Shown here: one piece after another, positions 48,858 to 58,022 of the stretch
Layout of the letters: every line of letters begins with the position of its first letter
Numbering within the stretch: the first letter of the stretch is position 1
Source: Ophiocordyceps camponoti-saundersi (nom. inval.)
Taxonomy: Eukaryota; Ascomycota; Sordariomycetes; Hypocreales; Ophiocordycipitaceae
NCBI GenBank assembly: GCA_003339415.1
Contig: PDHQ01000013.1
Location: 1-64,000 of the forward strand
Length of the DNA stretch: 64,000 nt
Reading direction: 5' to 3'
Notes under the pieces: generated by a model
Told to the model about the DNA's origin: nothing
Seen by the model: the letters and a program-made list of their open reading frames with translations, nothing else
The model's database searches: none
Program-made: the position numbers and the translations under genes

Positions 48858-50571
48858 ATGGTTCGTCGCGGCAAGACAAAGAGACTCCTGTTGACTTGAC
48901 ACCCATCAATAACCAGCTTTTGCCCAGGCGTCCGAGAATAGGCCCCTCTTGGAGAACGAAACCCAAGATGACGATAGAAAACCCAGGCACGCCCACCGCT
49001 GGCAGCGCGTCCGCGAAATCGTCTTCTTCGTTTGGGCCCTCATTGCCACTGCTGCCGTTATCATCATCGCCGTCTGGACACAGCATAGCCAGCAAACTTC
49101 GGGCCGCTCTGCCAAGCGGAACCTCGTCTTCATGGTCTCTGATGGCATGGGCCCAGCCTCATTATCCTTGACACGAAGCTATCGCCAGCTGATCCACAAG
49201 CTTCCTCTCGACGATATCCTCGTTCTGGACAAGCATCTTGCCGGCTCCAGCCGCACCCGGTCCAGCAATTCCCTTGTCACCGACAGCGCTGCCGGAGCTA
49301 CAGCCTTTTCTTGTGGCAAGAAGAGTTACAACGGCGCCATCTCGATGCTGCCAGACCTTCAACCCTGCGGCTCCGTCCTTGAGGCCGCCAAACGGGCTGG
49401 ATATATGACGGGCCTTGTCGTCACCACCGACATCACCGACGCTACGCCTGCCTGCTTCGCCAGCCACGTCCAGCTTCGCGGCATGCAAGACGAGATCGCT
49501 CTTCAGGAGATTGGTCAGGGCCCCCTCGGCCGCACCGTCGACCTCATGCTCGGTGGCGGCCGCTGCCATTTCCTACCCAACAGCACAGACGGCAGCTGTC
49601 GTGGCGATGATGTCGACGTCGTGCGTCTGGCGCAAGAGAAGCATGACTGGACCTACATCTCCGACCGCGACGGGTTCGATTCACTGAAGAGCGGCGATGA
49701 CGTAAAGCTACCGCTGATGGGTCTTTTCGCCCCGTCAGATGTGCCCTTCGAGATGGACCGCCGGCGGATGAATGACACCTACCCCAGCCTGAGCGAGATG
49801 GCCAAGACCGCTCTACGGATCCTTGAAAAGGCCACAGCCGACAGCGACAAGGGCTTCTTTCTCATGATTGAGGGCAGCCGCATCGATCATGCCGGCCACA
49901 TCAACGACCCGGCCGCCCAGGTGCGCGAGATCCTCGAGTACGACAAGACCTTTGGCATCGCGCAGGCCTTCCTAGATAACAGCAAAGCCGACGGCGTACT
50001 TGTCGGCACTAGCGATCACGAGACCGGCGGTCTTTCCCTCGCTCTCCAGGAGCCAGGCCACCTACCTGTTTATAACTGGTTTCCGCACGTGCTGGCCAAC
50101 GCATCTCGCTCGTCCGAGCAGCTAGCCGCCGACCTGCAGGGCCACATCGCCAGCAAACTCCTTTCGCGCGACGAGCTCAAGGCGTGGATTAACAACGAGC
50201 TAATTCTCGCGGGTCTGGGCATTGCCGACGCCTCCGACGACGAGCTCTCACTGCTCGCCGATAACCCGGACGCCTCCGTCACCATTTTCGCCGCCATCAT
50301 ATCTCTGCGCGCACACATCGGCTGGAGCACCCACGGTCACTCCGCCGTCGACGTTAACATCTACGCCTCCCCCGGACGGGACACGGATTCCCTACGCGGC
50401 AACGTCGAGAACACCGAAGTCGGCCGCTTCCTGAGTGACTATCTTGACGTCGACGTCGACGCCATCACTCGCGAGCTGCGTCGCAAGACCAAGGCTCTGT
50501 CTAAAGGACACGTAGTGGTTGATAAGACACCGGAAGTCGCCGACGAGCCCTACGTCTCGGACAGCCTGTAG
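48858..50571 (+). CDS. Vacuolar-type alkaline phosphatase (Pho8 family)
   Basis: Broad-specificity phosphomonoesterase, type II membrane protein of the vacuole in yeast. The long frame has no in-frame ATG before its conserved part. The best model is a first exon consisting only of the ATG at 48858-48860, a 67-bp GT-AG intron (48861-48927) and one exon 48928-50571. It gives MASENRPLLENE and 548 residues, close to Pho8 (566). A single membrane anchor spans about residues 32-51 (VFFVWALIATAAVIIIAVW) after a short cytosolic tail. Catalytic motifs are all present: MVSDGMG, VTDSAAGATA with the nucleophile Ser, IEGSRIDHAGH, GTSDHETGG and STHGHS, supplying the zinc and magnesium ligands. The start exon is inferred; the rest is secure. 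Confidence 0.9.
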
Positions 50572-51306
50572 CGCAGGCTGTGGGGACCCAAGCTCGGGGG
50601 GCGATTGGCGTCATCGGCTGGTGTGAGCTTATGCGGCGGGCGGCCCTGTTGCCATGGGTCTTCAGCTGTCATTTTCCGTCTCTCCTGGTGGCTTCTTATC
50701 TACATGATAGATTCTCTTGATAAATAGGATTACGGCTTGGATTGTCAGGTTACGGCACCTCCCTCCCTCCCTCCCTCCCTCCACACCAGCTTCCCGAGAG
50801 AGGCATCTGTGCCGCTGCGAGACGCGCGTCACGATAAAGGTGTATGTGTATATGTATGCATGTGTGTTTTATGGATGTGGATGTGCGTGTGTGCGTGTGG
50901 GCTGCTGGCATTTGTGGCTGCCAGTCTCAGCTCTGTGCTGCAAAGCATGAGCAAGACTATTCTGGCTTCCTGCATTACAGCCATGTTATCATCACGACGA
51001 ATATCTTCAACTGGGAAACCTCAGCCGTCGTCTCCGATATCGTCACACAACTATCCGTACTTGCATACATAACGTATGCGTGTCACAACTCACAACCATC
51101 TTCCTCACCATCCTCCATGCTAGCCATATGTAGGATGAGCCATCGTCATCTCACTCTTTCATCTCAGCTGTAACCAAGCATAAACAAGACCATTCATCGT
51201 CGACTACCTCTTACATATACCTACCTACCGGGACACATCATATAGAAAATACGCACGACACTCAATTCGCCCCCAAGAAACCCCCCCTATCCAATATTCA
51301 CTCCTA
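50572..51306. other. Convergent intergenic region with CCCT repeat
   Basis: 735 bp between two facing stop codons. It contains a (CCCT)n run at 50759-50782 and TGTGTGCGTGTG-type low complexity near 50850-50900. Short frames overlapping these repeats are not credible genes. Confidence 0.6.
50759..50782. repeat. (CCCT)n simple repeat
   Basis: Six tandem CCCT units on the + strand, downstream of the alkaline phosphatase gene. Confidence 0.85.
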
Positions 51307-53184
51307 TCATGGCGCATCGCTATACCGGACATAAAGCCGGTCCAAAAAGTGCGAGTGGCGTATGCCGTTAGGCCTCGCCTTGGCAAATGCCTCTATGGCT
51401 TTCGGAACGGTGAAGCCGCACCGCTCCACAAGGTAGCACACAATGAAGTAGCCGGTACGGTTGAAGCCGTAGTGGCAGTGGACGCCGACGACGGCCGACT
51501 CGAGCCCTTGCTCGGCGCGTTTCCTTCGTATGTCATCCACCAGGTTGATAAAGGCCTCGGTCTCGTGCGCCTGGGGCGGAATCTTGGACACGGTGGGGAA
51601 CTTGTGATAATGAACGCGGCCGCCGCGCTCGAGGCCTCGAGGGTCGTAGACGGGCTGGTCCTTGGAGATGTCAACCACGTCCTTGATGAGTGCACCCCAT
51701 GTCTCGACGAAGGCCGTCGGACAGTGCACGTCGTCGGCTTCACGAAGCGTCTTCATCGCCCGGAAGACGGGCTTGCCGACGGGGCCGATGACATCGGACA
51801 CAGGCGGAACCGACTTCCACTTGTTGAGATTCTTGACATCCCATTTACCCTCGCGGGATAGGTACTGCAGCTGCCAGGCCAGCGACAGTCGTTGTGTGAT
51901 GCTTGTGGCTAAGAAGTCGGAGATGAAGCCTGCCAGGGCGCGAGCCGTGCGCGGCATGTAGAGCAGGGTGTGGTTCGCCGGGGCCGGCATCAAGCGCGAC
52001 CGTATAACCTGCCGAGGCCGCCGTGGCTGGGGCGGGAGGGGCACGGGTAGGCCCCCGATAGCTTCTACCGGAGTCGAGGGATCCTCATGCGTGTCATCGT
52101 CATCAGTAGAAGCGCCATGGCTGACGGCTCTCGCTTCGAGGCTGTCCTGCTGGACGTCGTCCGATGTTTGCGGGTGATCGTCCTGGGAACTCGATGAAAA
52201 GTCGAGGAGAGCCGCAGTCTCCACAGTCTCTTCCTCGGCCACGCCGTCAGCCTCTTTTCCTGATGCGGACCGGGCCTCTCGCATGGCCTTCTCGATCACT
52301 TCCACTGCCTCCGGCGGCGTCACATGGTCATCTTCGCCAGCGATAAGAAAGACAGGAGCTTGAATACCAGCCCAAACGTCAAGCCCCGGAATGCCGCCAA
52401 CGGGTTTGTGATGGACGTAATTGGCGAGCGCTCCGTAAGCCATACGCCTCCACACAGACGTACGGCTCTGCTTGTTGAAGCGGTACTGGAGAAGCCTCAG
52501 CTCCGGCTCGGCGTCCGGTCCGACGTAGCGAGAGACGCTCCGGCTTTCCAACCCTCCGATGCTGTCCCAGAGACGCCATAGAGAGAAGATCCAGCCCGGG
52601 ATCCACAGGAGTCGCCGCAAAAAGGTGGTAGTAGATTCGTTCATTGGCCCGGACGTGGGGCAGATGGCGATGAGCCCGACGACGTGGTCGGCTACAGAGG
52701 TGGGGTAAGTACTGGTCGTGCTAGCGAGAGCTGCTGCCAGGGTAGTTCCCAAGCTGTGGCCGATCAAGACCACGCCCTGGTCGGCATCGGCATCGCGATA
52801 GTCTTCGATGACAAGAGTGAGCAGTTCCACCAGGGCCCGGGGGGTATACGCGTCCCACGATGTGACAGAGTAGTCTGAACGGCCGCCGCCAGGATGGTCA
52901 ATGGCCAGGCAAGGCGCGAGGTCGACGAGGCTGCTCAGTAAGGGGTGGAACTGGGCAACGGAGCCCCCGAGACCAGGGATGCAGACCAGTAGGGGCAACG
53001 GAGACGGGAGCTCCTTGGCCTTGGCATGCTGGCGAAAGAAGACTCTAATGTTGGAGTAGTGGAAGCGGCTCGTCGTGTAGCTCTTGAACTTGGAGTGCTC
53101 CTTGAGCAGAGGCGGGTCGGTGAGGTGGGCATCCGTGCAGTTCACAGCCCAGGCGGCCGTTGCTGAGTCCCGAGCAGCTGCCAT
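51307..53184 (-). CDS. Alpha/beta-hydrolase fused to a dual-specificity phosphatase
   Basis: A single uninterrupted 625-residue frame on the - strand. The first ATG is at 53184; the frame is open for 20 codons further upstream but without ATG. Residues about 60-310 and 400-425 form an alpha/beta-hydrolase: oxyanion segment IPGLGGS, HPGGGRSD, nucleophile elbow GHSLG with Ser near residue 144, acid in AGEDDHVTPP, and a likely catalytic His in NHTLLYMPR. An acidic, low-complexity linker (about 320-385) interrupts it. The C-terminal part has a cysteine-dependent phosphatase loop VHCHYGFNRTGY (HCX5R, Cys near 569) in a capping-enzyme/DSP-like context. Such two-domain proteins are known in filamentous fungi, but substrates are not established as far as I know. 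Confidence 0.88.
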   Translation of the reverse strand: MAAARDSATAAWAVNCTDAHLTDPPLLKEHSKFKSYTTSRFHYSNIRVFFRQHAKAKELPSPLPLLVCIPGLGGSVAQFHPLLSSLVDLAPCLAIDHPGGGRSDYSVTSWDAYTPRALVELLTLVIEDYRDADADQGVVLIGHSLGTTLAAALASTTSTYPTSVADHVVGLIAICPTSGPMNESTTTFLRRLLWIPGWIFSLWRLWDSIGGLESRSVSRYVGPDAEPELRLLQYRFNKQSRTSVWRRMAYGALANYVHHKPVGGIPGLDVWAGIQAPVFLIAGEDDHVTPPEAVEVIEKAMREARSASGKEADGVAEEETVETAALLDFSSSSQDDHPQTSDDVQQDSLEARAVSHGASTDDDDTHEDPSTPVEAIGGLPVPLPPQPRRPRQVIRSRLMPAPANHTLLYMPRTARALAGFISDFLATSITQRLSLAWQLQYLSREGKWDVKNLNKWKSVPPVSDVIGPVGKPVFRAMKTLREADDVHCPTAFVETWGALIKDVVDISKDQPVYDPRGLERGGRVHYHKFPTVSKIPPQAHETEAFINLVDDIRRKRAEQGLESAVVGVHCHYGFNRTGYFIVCYLVERCGFTVPKAIEAFAKARPNGIRHSHFLDRLYVRYSDAP

Positions 53185-53656
53185 GGCCCGCGGGTCATCG
53201 TCGACACCGGCTCTCCGTCCATATACCGCCTGATTGATTTGCAACGCAGATGTGCAAGGTAGCTAGCTGGACGTTTCCGGGGAACTTGTAGGCTACAACG
53301 CCCAACGAAGCCGGTGTGAAAAGATGAGGCGAAGCGTTGGGCGACGAAAACCAGCTTTTGTATTACGTAGGTAGGTACCTACTTACCGTCCGTCTAAGTG
53401 CTTATCAGATAAGAGGTGGTTAAGGCTGCAGAAGGTGTGCCGAGGCTTGAAGCGACGCCACCCTAGACATATTCCGTATTGACGCGACACGCACCAGCGC
53501 CGTGCTCCGTAAGGCCAGTTCGTCCGTAAAACACGATGCTGCATTATCATACGGTATACGCCTCGCATTCGCGAAGACTGACGGCAATTTGAGAGTCTCA
53601 TCATGACTCTCTTCTAACCCTCGACCGGCAGATGCATTATTGTATGTGGTAGAACT
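53185..53656. other. Intergenic region, promoter of the hydrolase-phosphatase gene
   Basis: 472 bp between the 3' end of the DUF498 gene and the start of the fusion gene, both on the - strand. It contains GTAGGTAGGTACCTAC near 53367. The frame at 53383-53604 has no supporting feature. Confidence 0.5.
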
Positions 53657-54446
53657 TCACGCCGCGCCCACGCCCTCCTTCCAACCGAGAGGTATCAACG
53701 CTGCCGCTACCTCAGATACACCGCGCTCCGTCGCCAATAGGTTGAAATGGGCAGCCGCGTTTCTTGTATCCAGCACCTCTACCTTCATGCCAAGCGACAC
53801 AATGTGTTGCTTCATCATGGGGCTTAGTGGCAGGTTATACTTGCCGACCCCGATGACGAGCAGATCTCAACATATTTCCTGTTAGCCAAAATGACTCTCG
53901 TTTGCATGTTTGTCTGTGTGTGCAGGGCAAAATCGGTCGGCCAGTCGTACATAGGCCCTACATCTGCAAGGTGCAGAGGCCTGGAACGTATGGGTAAATA
54001 CCTGGTCGTGGCGAGAGCACCTCGAAGAGCCCAAACGCCACCTTTGGGAGGTCGAATTGTCCCTTCTCATTGACAAGCTTCATGGCCCCGTTGATAAGCC
54101 ATGGCCGCCAGGTAAAAGCCTGTCCGCTGACTAAAAGTACCCCGTCACCGCCAGAGATGGTGATGCCGCTATTCAGCCCGAATCCGTCGTACAGACAGAC
54201 ATCCACAGACGTTGACGGGACCGGTGTGTTGCTGAGCATGTTCATTGCATCAAAATCTGTAGACGGTGGTTCCGAAGGGGGATTATCCTGCTTTTTCCAA
54301 CCCGGTGTAGTGTGTATCCATCTCGGAGGACGACTCGAGGCGACTGAGACACGGGGTCGAGAGACCGAATTCGAGCACCACAGCCTTGTGCAACGAACGA
54401 AATCTCTTCCAGCGATGCGCAAATGCCTTTCGATAATCCGCATCAT
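53657..54446 (-). CDS. NDUFAF3-like mitochondrial protein (DUF498/Mth938 domain)
   Basis: Probable mitochondrial complex I assembly factor of the NDUFAF3 (Mth938-like) family. Exons on the - strand are 54446-54002 and 53865-53657, joined by a 136-bp GT-AG intron that restores SPRP/DLLVIG, giving 217 residues. The N-terminus (MMRIIERHLRIAGRDFVRC, then many R and S) fits a mitochondrial targeting sequence. The domain runs from VDVCLYDGFGLNSGITI through GQAFTWRPW and DLLVIGVGKYNLPLSPMM to DTRNAAAHFNLLATERGVSE and AAALIPLGW, typical of the family. The start could lie at further in-frame ATGs upstream, but the chosen one fits length and targeting. It is tandem with the fusion gene on the same strand. 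Confidence 0.87.
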
Positions 54447-55115
54447 GATGCCAGAATTGGCAAAACGTGTTGCTACTGTTTGATGTGCATAATGCTGTCG
54501 AATGGGCGTTGTTGAAGTGTGGGATGACGCTGACGTTGACGTTGTGAAAGACATATGTATGTACCCGTAGGCTTTAGGCTCGAGTGCCCCTCGCCTAGGA
54601 TACACAGCTTGCGTTAGATGCATACATACATAGTAGCCTGAGGAGAGGCTTAGAAGTGGAGAACACTGTCCAGACGCCTGACCAGGGACGGCGTGCAAGA
54701 CATTATACTGGACACTTGATAGATGCGAGAGAGAATACTCAGCAGGGTATGAATACAGCATGGTTCAGGGCAAAAAGATGTTGTCGAGATATCATCACTT
54801 CAGGTCAGTAACCCAAATTGACCCGACTTTGTTCGACCCCGTCTAGAACCAAGACGCCAACAAGACTCAGCCTACAGACGTACAATTCGTCACCCAGAGC
54901 ATCTATGAGCTTCATGCTTGCTGTGATACGAGTCGCTTGGTAGTCGAGGCACCAATGGCAGCGAAGGCGGGCATTCAGCCAGTCGCTGCTCGTATGTATG
55001 TACCATGCAGTCCCCTGTCCTGATTTAACACCGTTTATGAGAACCCATCAATCACCATCGATCCTCACGGGGACGAGATTAGAAAGAAGACCGTTGCTCC
55101 GCCGACAAACCCAGT
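54447..55115. other. Intergenic region between DUF498 and eL34 genes
   Basis: 669 bp holding the promoter of the NDUFAF3-like gene and the 3' UTR of eL34. I see no coding or RNA gene. Confidence 0.5.
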
Positions 55116-55618
55116 TTATTTCTTCTTCTGGCTCTGCTCCTGCTCCTTCAGCACCTTCTTGACGATCTTCTGCTCCTCGATGAGGAAGGCGCGAACGATG
55201 CGGTCACGAACGCAGCCGCCACATCTCGATCCACCGTAGGCTCGCTGAACCGTCTTTTGAGGTTTGGAGATGTTGGCGTACTCTCGCGGTCGGAGGGCGG
55301 GAATCTGGTGGGTGATCTCTTGTCAGTCTTCCAATTCTGTCACACGCTGCTGGTCGCCTTTTTCGCTTTCGGCATCTGTGCCAGGCCACTCACGCCGGAA
55401 AGCTTGGCACCACAGTCGCCACACTTGGGGACGGTGCCGCGCTTCTTGATGTGCAGAAGTCGGAGGTCGCCGCCGGGAGTCTTGATGACTCGGGTTCGGT
55501 TGGACCGAGTGTTGTAGCTACGCACTTCTCGTCAGTCCACGTTGCGAATGATTCTTCGACCTGACGAGAGGAGCACACACGGATTTTTACGGCGATAGGT
55601 GACTCGGTGGGATGCCAT
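55116..55618 (-). CDS. 60S ribosomal protein eL34
   Basis: Structural protein of the large cytosolic ribosomal subunit. Exons on the - strand are 55618-55581, 55517-55394 and 55304-55116; introns are 63 and 88 bp, GT-AG, giving 116 residues. The N-terminus [20 protein letters not shown] is typical, followed by [23 protein letters not shown] cut between G and I by intron 2. The zinc-binding cysteines are CGDC and, after [10 protein letters not shown]. The C-terminus is lysine/glutamine-rich (EQEQSQKKK). Intron positions early in the gene are common for fungal ribosomal protein genes. The gene track of short frames does not show it as one unit because each exon is short. Confidence 0.95.
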
Positions 55619-55936
55619 TGTTTCTGGTTGTGTAGGCGATTTGCTTTGAGTATCTCGCCGATGGAGTGAAGAATTTCGAGATTTGGAGGGTTAAAATGTG
55701 TGGTCAGGAATAGGTCGTGCCCGCACCCCTGACCAATGAGAGCCTAGCACAGTGCCAGGCAGTCGATGGCAGTAGCGGTATTCTTGTGTACCATATCACG
55801 TGACGTCATATCTTCGTAAAAATACAACCCACAGGCGATGACTGATCAAGACAAATCAATCGTGAACTTCCTCCAAGCACGTGATTCCAGCCATGATTCC
55901 AGCCGTGAGCCCACTCCAAACTTCATCCTTGATTTC
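55619..55936. promoter_or_regulatory. Promoter region of eL34
   Basis: 318 bp upstream of the eL34 start and downstream of the next - strand gene. It contains TATCACGTGACGTCAT (about 55794-55809), joining an E-box-like CACGTG core and a TGACGTCA CRE/ATF palindrome that overlap. Confidence 0.45.
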
Positions 55937-56561
55937 TTAGTGACAGTCCTTGTCCATCCTGAACCAATTCGGATGTTCCACATGCATCCACGGTCTGATG
56001 CCAAATGGATTTTCTTCTCGACTCTTCTCGGCCTGTGCAAAGACTTGCTTGCTCTCTTCGTCCCTCATGAGCTCCGTGAACTCCTTGATCTCAGCCTGGG
56101 TATCGTTGACGGCCTTCATAAAAGCATGAAACATGACGTCGGCTACGAGTGAATTCGCTTATTAGATTCTGTTGCTGAACGTCGCGGGGTGGGTATGCGG
56201 GACTCACGGGATGGGTGTAATTGAACCAAAGGTTCTATTATTCTGGGGATGATATCGCGGAGCATTCGCGCCTGATATACAGATCAGTATGATGGGCTGA
56301 GAAGCGTCGGCTGGGGCTCTAGCCGACTTGGACGCCACCCACTTTGATATGTAGAAGCTTGAGTCGCTTCATCGCCATCTTGAGCTGCTCCTCTTCTAGG
56401 GACTGCGCGTCGCACAAGGCTTGGTCATCGACCGACGGTTTGCTCTCCATGCCGTCCATTCTGATTTTCTGAGGGTGTTCTAGGTCAGAAATCAATGACG
56501 CCAGTCGGCTCGTAGTCGTAGCTTGCCGTAGGTTGGTCGCGGGGGGGGGTTGCACGATCAT
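55937..56561 (-). CDS. Small hypothetical helical protein
   Basis: I do not recognise a family. A consistent three-exon model on the - strand is 56561-56343, 56271-56208 and 56142-55937 with GT-AG introns of 71 and 65 bp, giving 162 residues. The first exon starts MIVQPPPATNLRQATTTSRL; its end (LEEEQLKMAMKRLKLLHIK) joins ARMLRDIIPRIIEPLVQLHP, and the last exon reads DVMFHAFMKAVNDTQAEIKE, then FTELMRDEES and ends NWFRMDKDCH. The middle is amphipathic and charged, suggesting coiled coil or helical bundle, perhaps a subunit of a larger complex. No signal peptide or membrane segment. The joint positions keep the frame and good splice sites, which argues for a real gene; function unknown. Confidence 0.6.
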
Positions 56562-57398
56562 GGGCTCGATCACGAGCGTAGGCGGGTGGTCTTGGAAACA
56601 CGGAAGTCCTAAAAGCGTTGGGGTAGAGGGGAATACGGACTAATATTTATCCTTCTCTAGCGTCTCGCAGGAGGTGAGTTTTATTCTTCATCGCCAATGG
56701 AAAAAGTCTAGAAGACCCTACTCTGCTGCGTACAATCGTAGCGGTCTTCAACGAGAGCAATCAAAAGCTCATTCAAGAAAGCTTCAGATGAGGTTTCTCA
56801 TCTTTCTTCTAGGTGCCTGCCTAGGTACCTATCTGTTATGCAGTCCGCGATACCACGCGACTGATCTGATGCGGCTGACAATGTACATACATAGAGCTTA
56901 GTAAGCTTTAAGGTCTCCTACAAGTCATCCGCTAGCTGTGGGACACCAGCTGTACGCGGAAAGGTGGAGCGAAGGCACTTTCGAGATACTTGGGCGAGAT
57001 GAGGCGCTCTCAGTGGCTGGCCGCTTACCCCCTCGAGGAGAGGGGGGCCATCGGAACAACACAAAAACCTTACCTAAGCTCGTCAACAGTGCGGATTGAA
57101 AATTGCCTACAGCCCAGCCTCTCTTAATCTGGTACTTCATCGTTGCCGTGGTAGGATATCATTACCAGCAAGACCGATAACCACCGCCCGACGCGGTCTT
57201 CTCCTAGGCGTGCCCTTCCGGCTCATCCTTCGGGCAAGAGACCTGGCCTTTCGACGAGCTTCGTCCGCCCCTGGAGCGCCTGACGCCTGTCTATCTGTCC
57301 ACCCACCTGCAGCTCTCCCCTCGCTCGCCCACCCGCTCGAAAGCTGCGCTGCCAGGTTCGAAACATCTCGAGAGGAAGAACCGAAGAGAGGTTTCGAG
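56562..57398. promoter_or_regulatory. Divergent intergenic region before the FAR1-type gene
   Basis: 837 bp between two start codons. The frame of the + gene is open upstream of its ATG from about 57096, but without ATG and with low-complexity content. I see no other gene. Confidence 0.5.
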
Positions 57399-58022
57399 AT
57401 GCCAAACACGCCACCTCCATCTCTGCTCCCCCCGCCTGAGGGCATCTTCCGGTCGTTCGAAGACCTGATGGCCTCGGTGCAGCGCGTGGCCAAGGACCAG
57501 GGCTATGGTATCGTCAAGCTTCGGGCCTCCAACTATCGCGACGGGAAGCCAACCCGCTACGACCTTGTGTGCGATCGCGGCGGCGTCAAGTACAACAGTA
57601 CGGCCAAGAAGCGTAATCCCTCGACGCGCAAGATTGACTGTCCCTTTCGCGCCAAGGCCGTCTGCGAGGTTCAGCTGGGAAACCAATGGCGGTTTGCCCT
57701 GCAAGAGCCGCGTCACAACCACGAGCCTCGTGTGCCGTCCGGGACGCCTGGCCAGGAGAACTCTCCTCTGACGTCAACCATCAGGTCCTTCACCAACAAG
57801 ATTGACCGCCTGAGCCACGATGTCACTCAGGGCCTGATGCGCATCGAGCAGCGCCTGGAACACATTGAGAAGCGCATGGAAAACCTCGAAGCTCGTGCCG
57901 GTAGCTATGAGCCGCGCTTCCAGGCCATAGAATCGCGTCTTCAGGGCATGGAGGGTCCCCGTATGGACGGCATGGGCATGGACGACGTGGAGTCTCGCCT
58001 CCTGGCTTCCTCGGTCATGTAG
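57399..58022 (+). CDS. FAR1/GCM-type zinc-domain protein with coiled coil
   Basis: A 207-residue single-exon protein. Residues about 18-110 resemble the FAR1 DNA-binding domain of the WRKY/GCM1 fold, which also occurs in Mutator-like transposases: FRSFEDLMASVQRVAKDQGY, then LVCDRGG, IDCPFRAKAV and a final HNHEP, giving a C-C-H-H zinc ligand set. The C-terminal half is a coiled coil with heptad pattern (IEQRLEHIEKRMENLEARAG, then IESRLQGMEG), probably for oligomerisation. No transposase catalytic domain is present, so it is either a transcription regulator or a domesticated transposase fragment. The start ATG at 57399 follows an upstream open but ATG-less stretch; it gives MPNTPPPSLLPPPEG. Confidence 0.82.
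   Translation: MPNTPPPSLLPPPEGIFRSFEDLMASVQRVAKDQGYGIVKLRASNYRDGKPTRYDLVCDRGGVKYNSTAKKRNPSTRKIDCPFRAKAVCEVQLGNQWRFALQEPRHNHEPRVPSGTPGQENSPLTSTIRSFTNKIDRLSHDVTQGLMRIEQRLEHIEKRMENLEARAGSYEPRFQAIESRLQGMEGPRMDGMGMDDVESRLLASSVM

Noticed and set aside
51349..51861. 170-codon + strand frame opposite the phosphatase domain
   Set aside because: Antisense to the HCX5R region, with no own features.
54836..54862. TTCGACCCC as a possible tRNA T-loop
   Set aside because: No matching T-stem, anticodon arm or acceptor stem can be formed around it.
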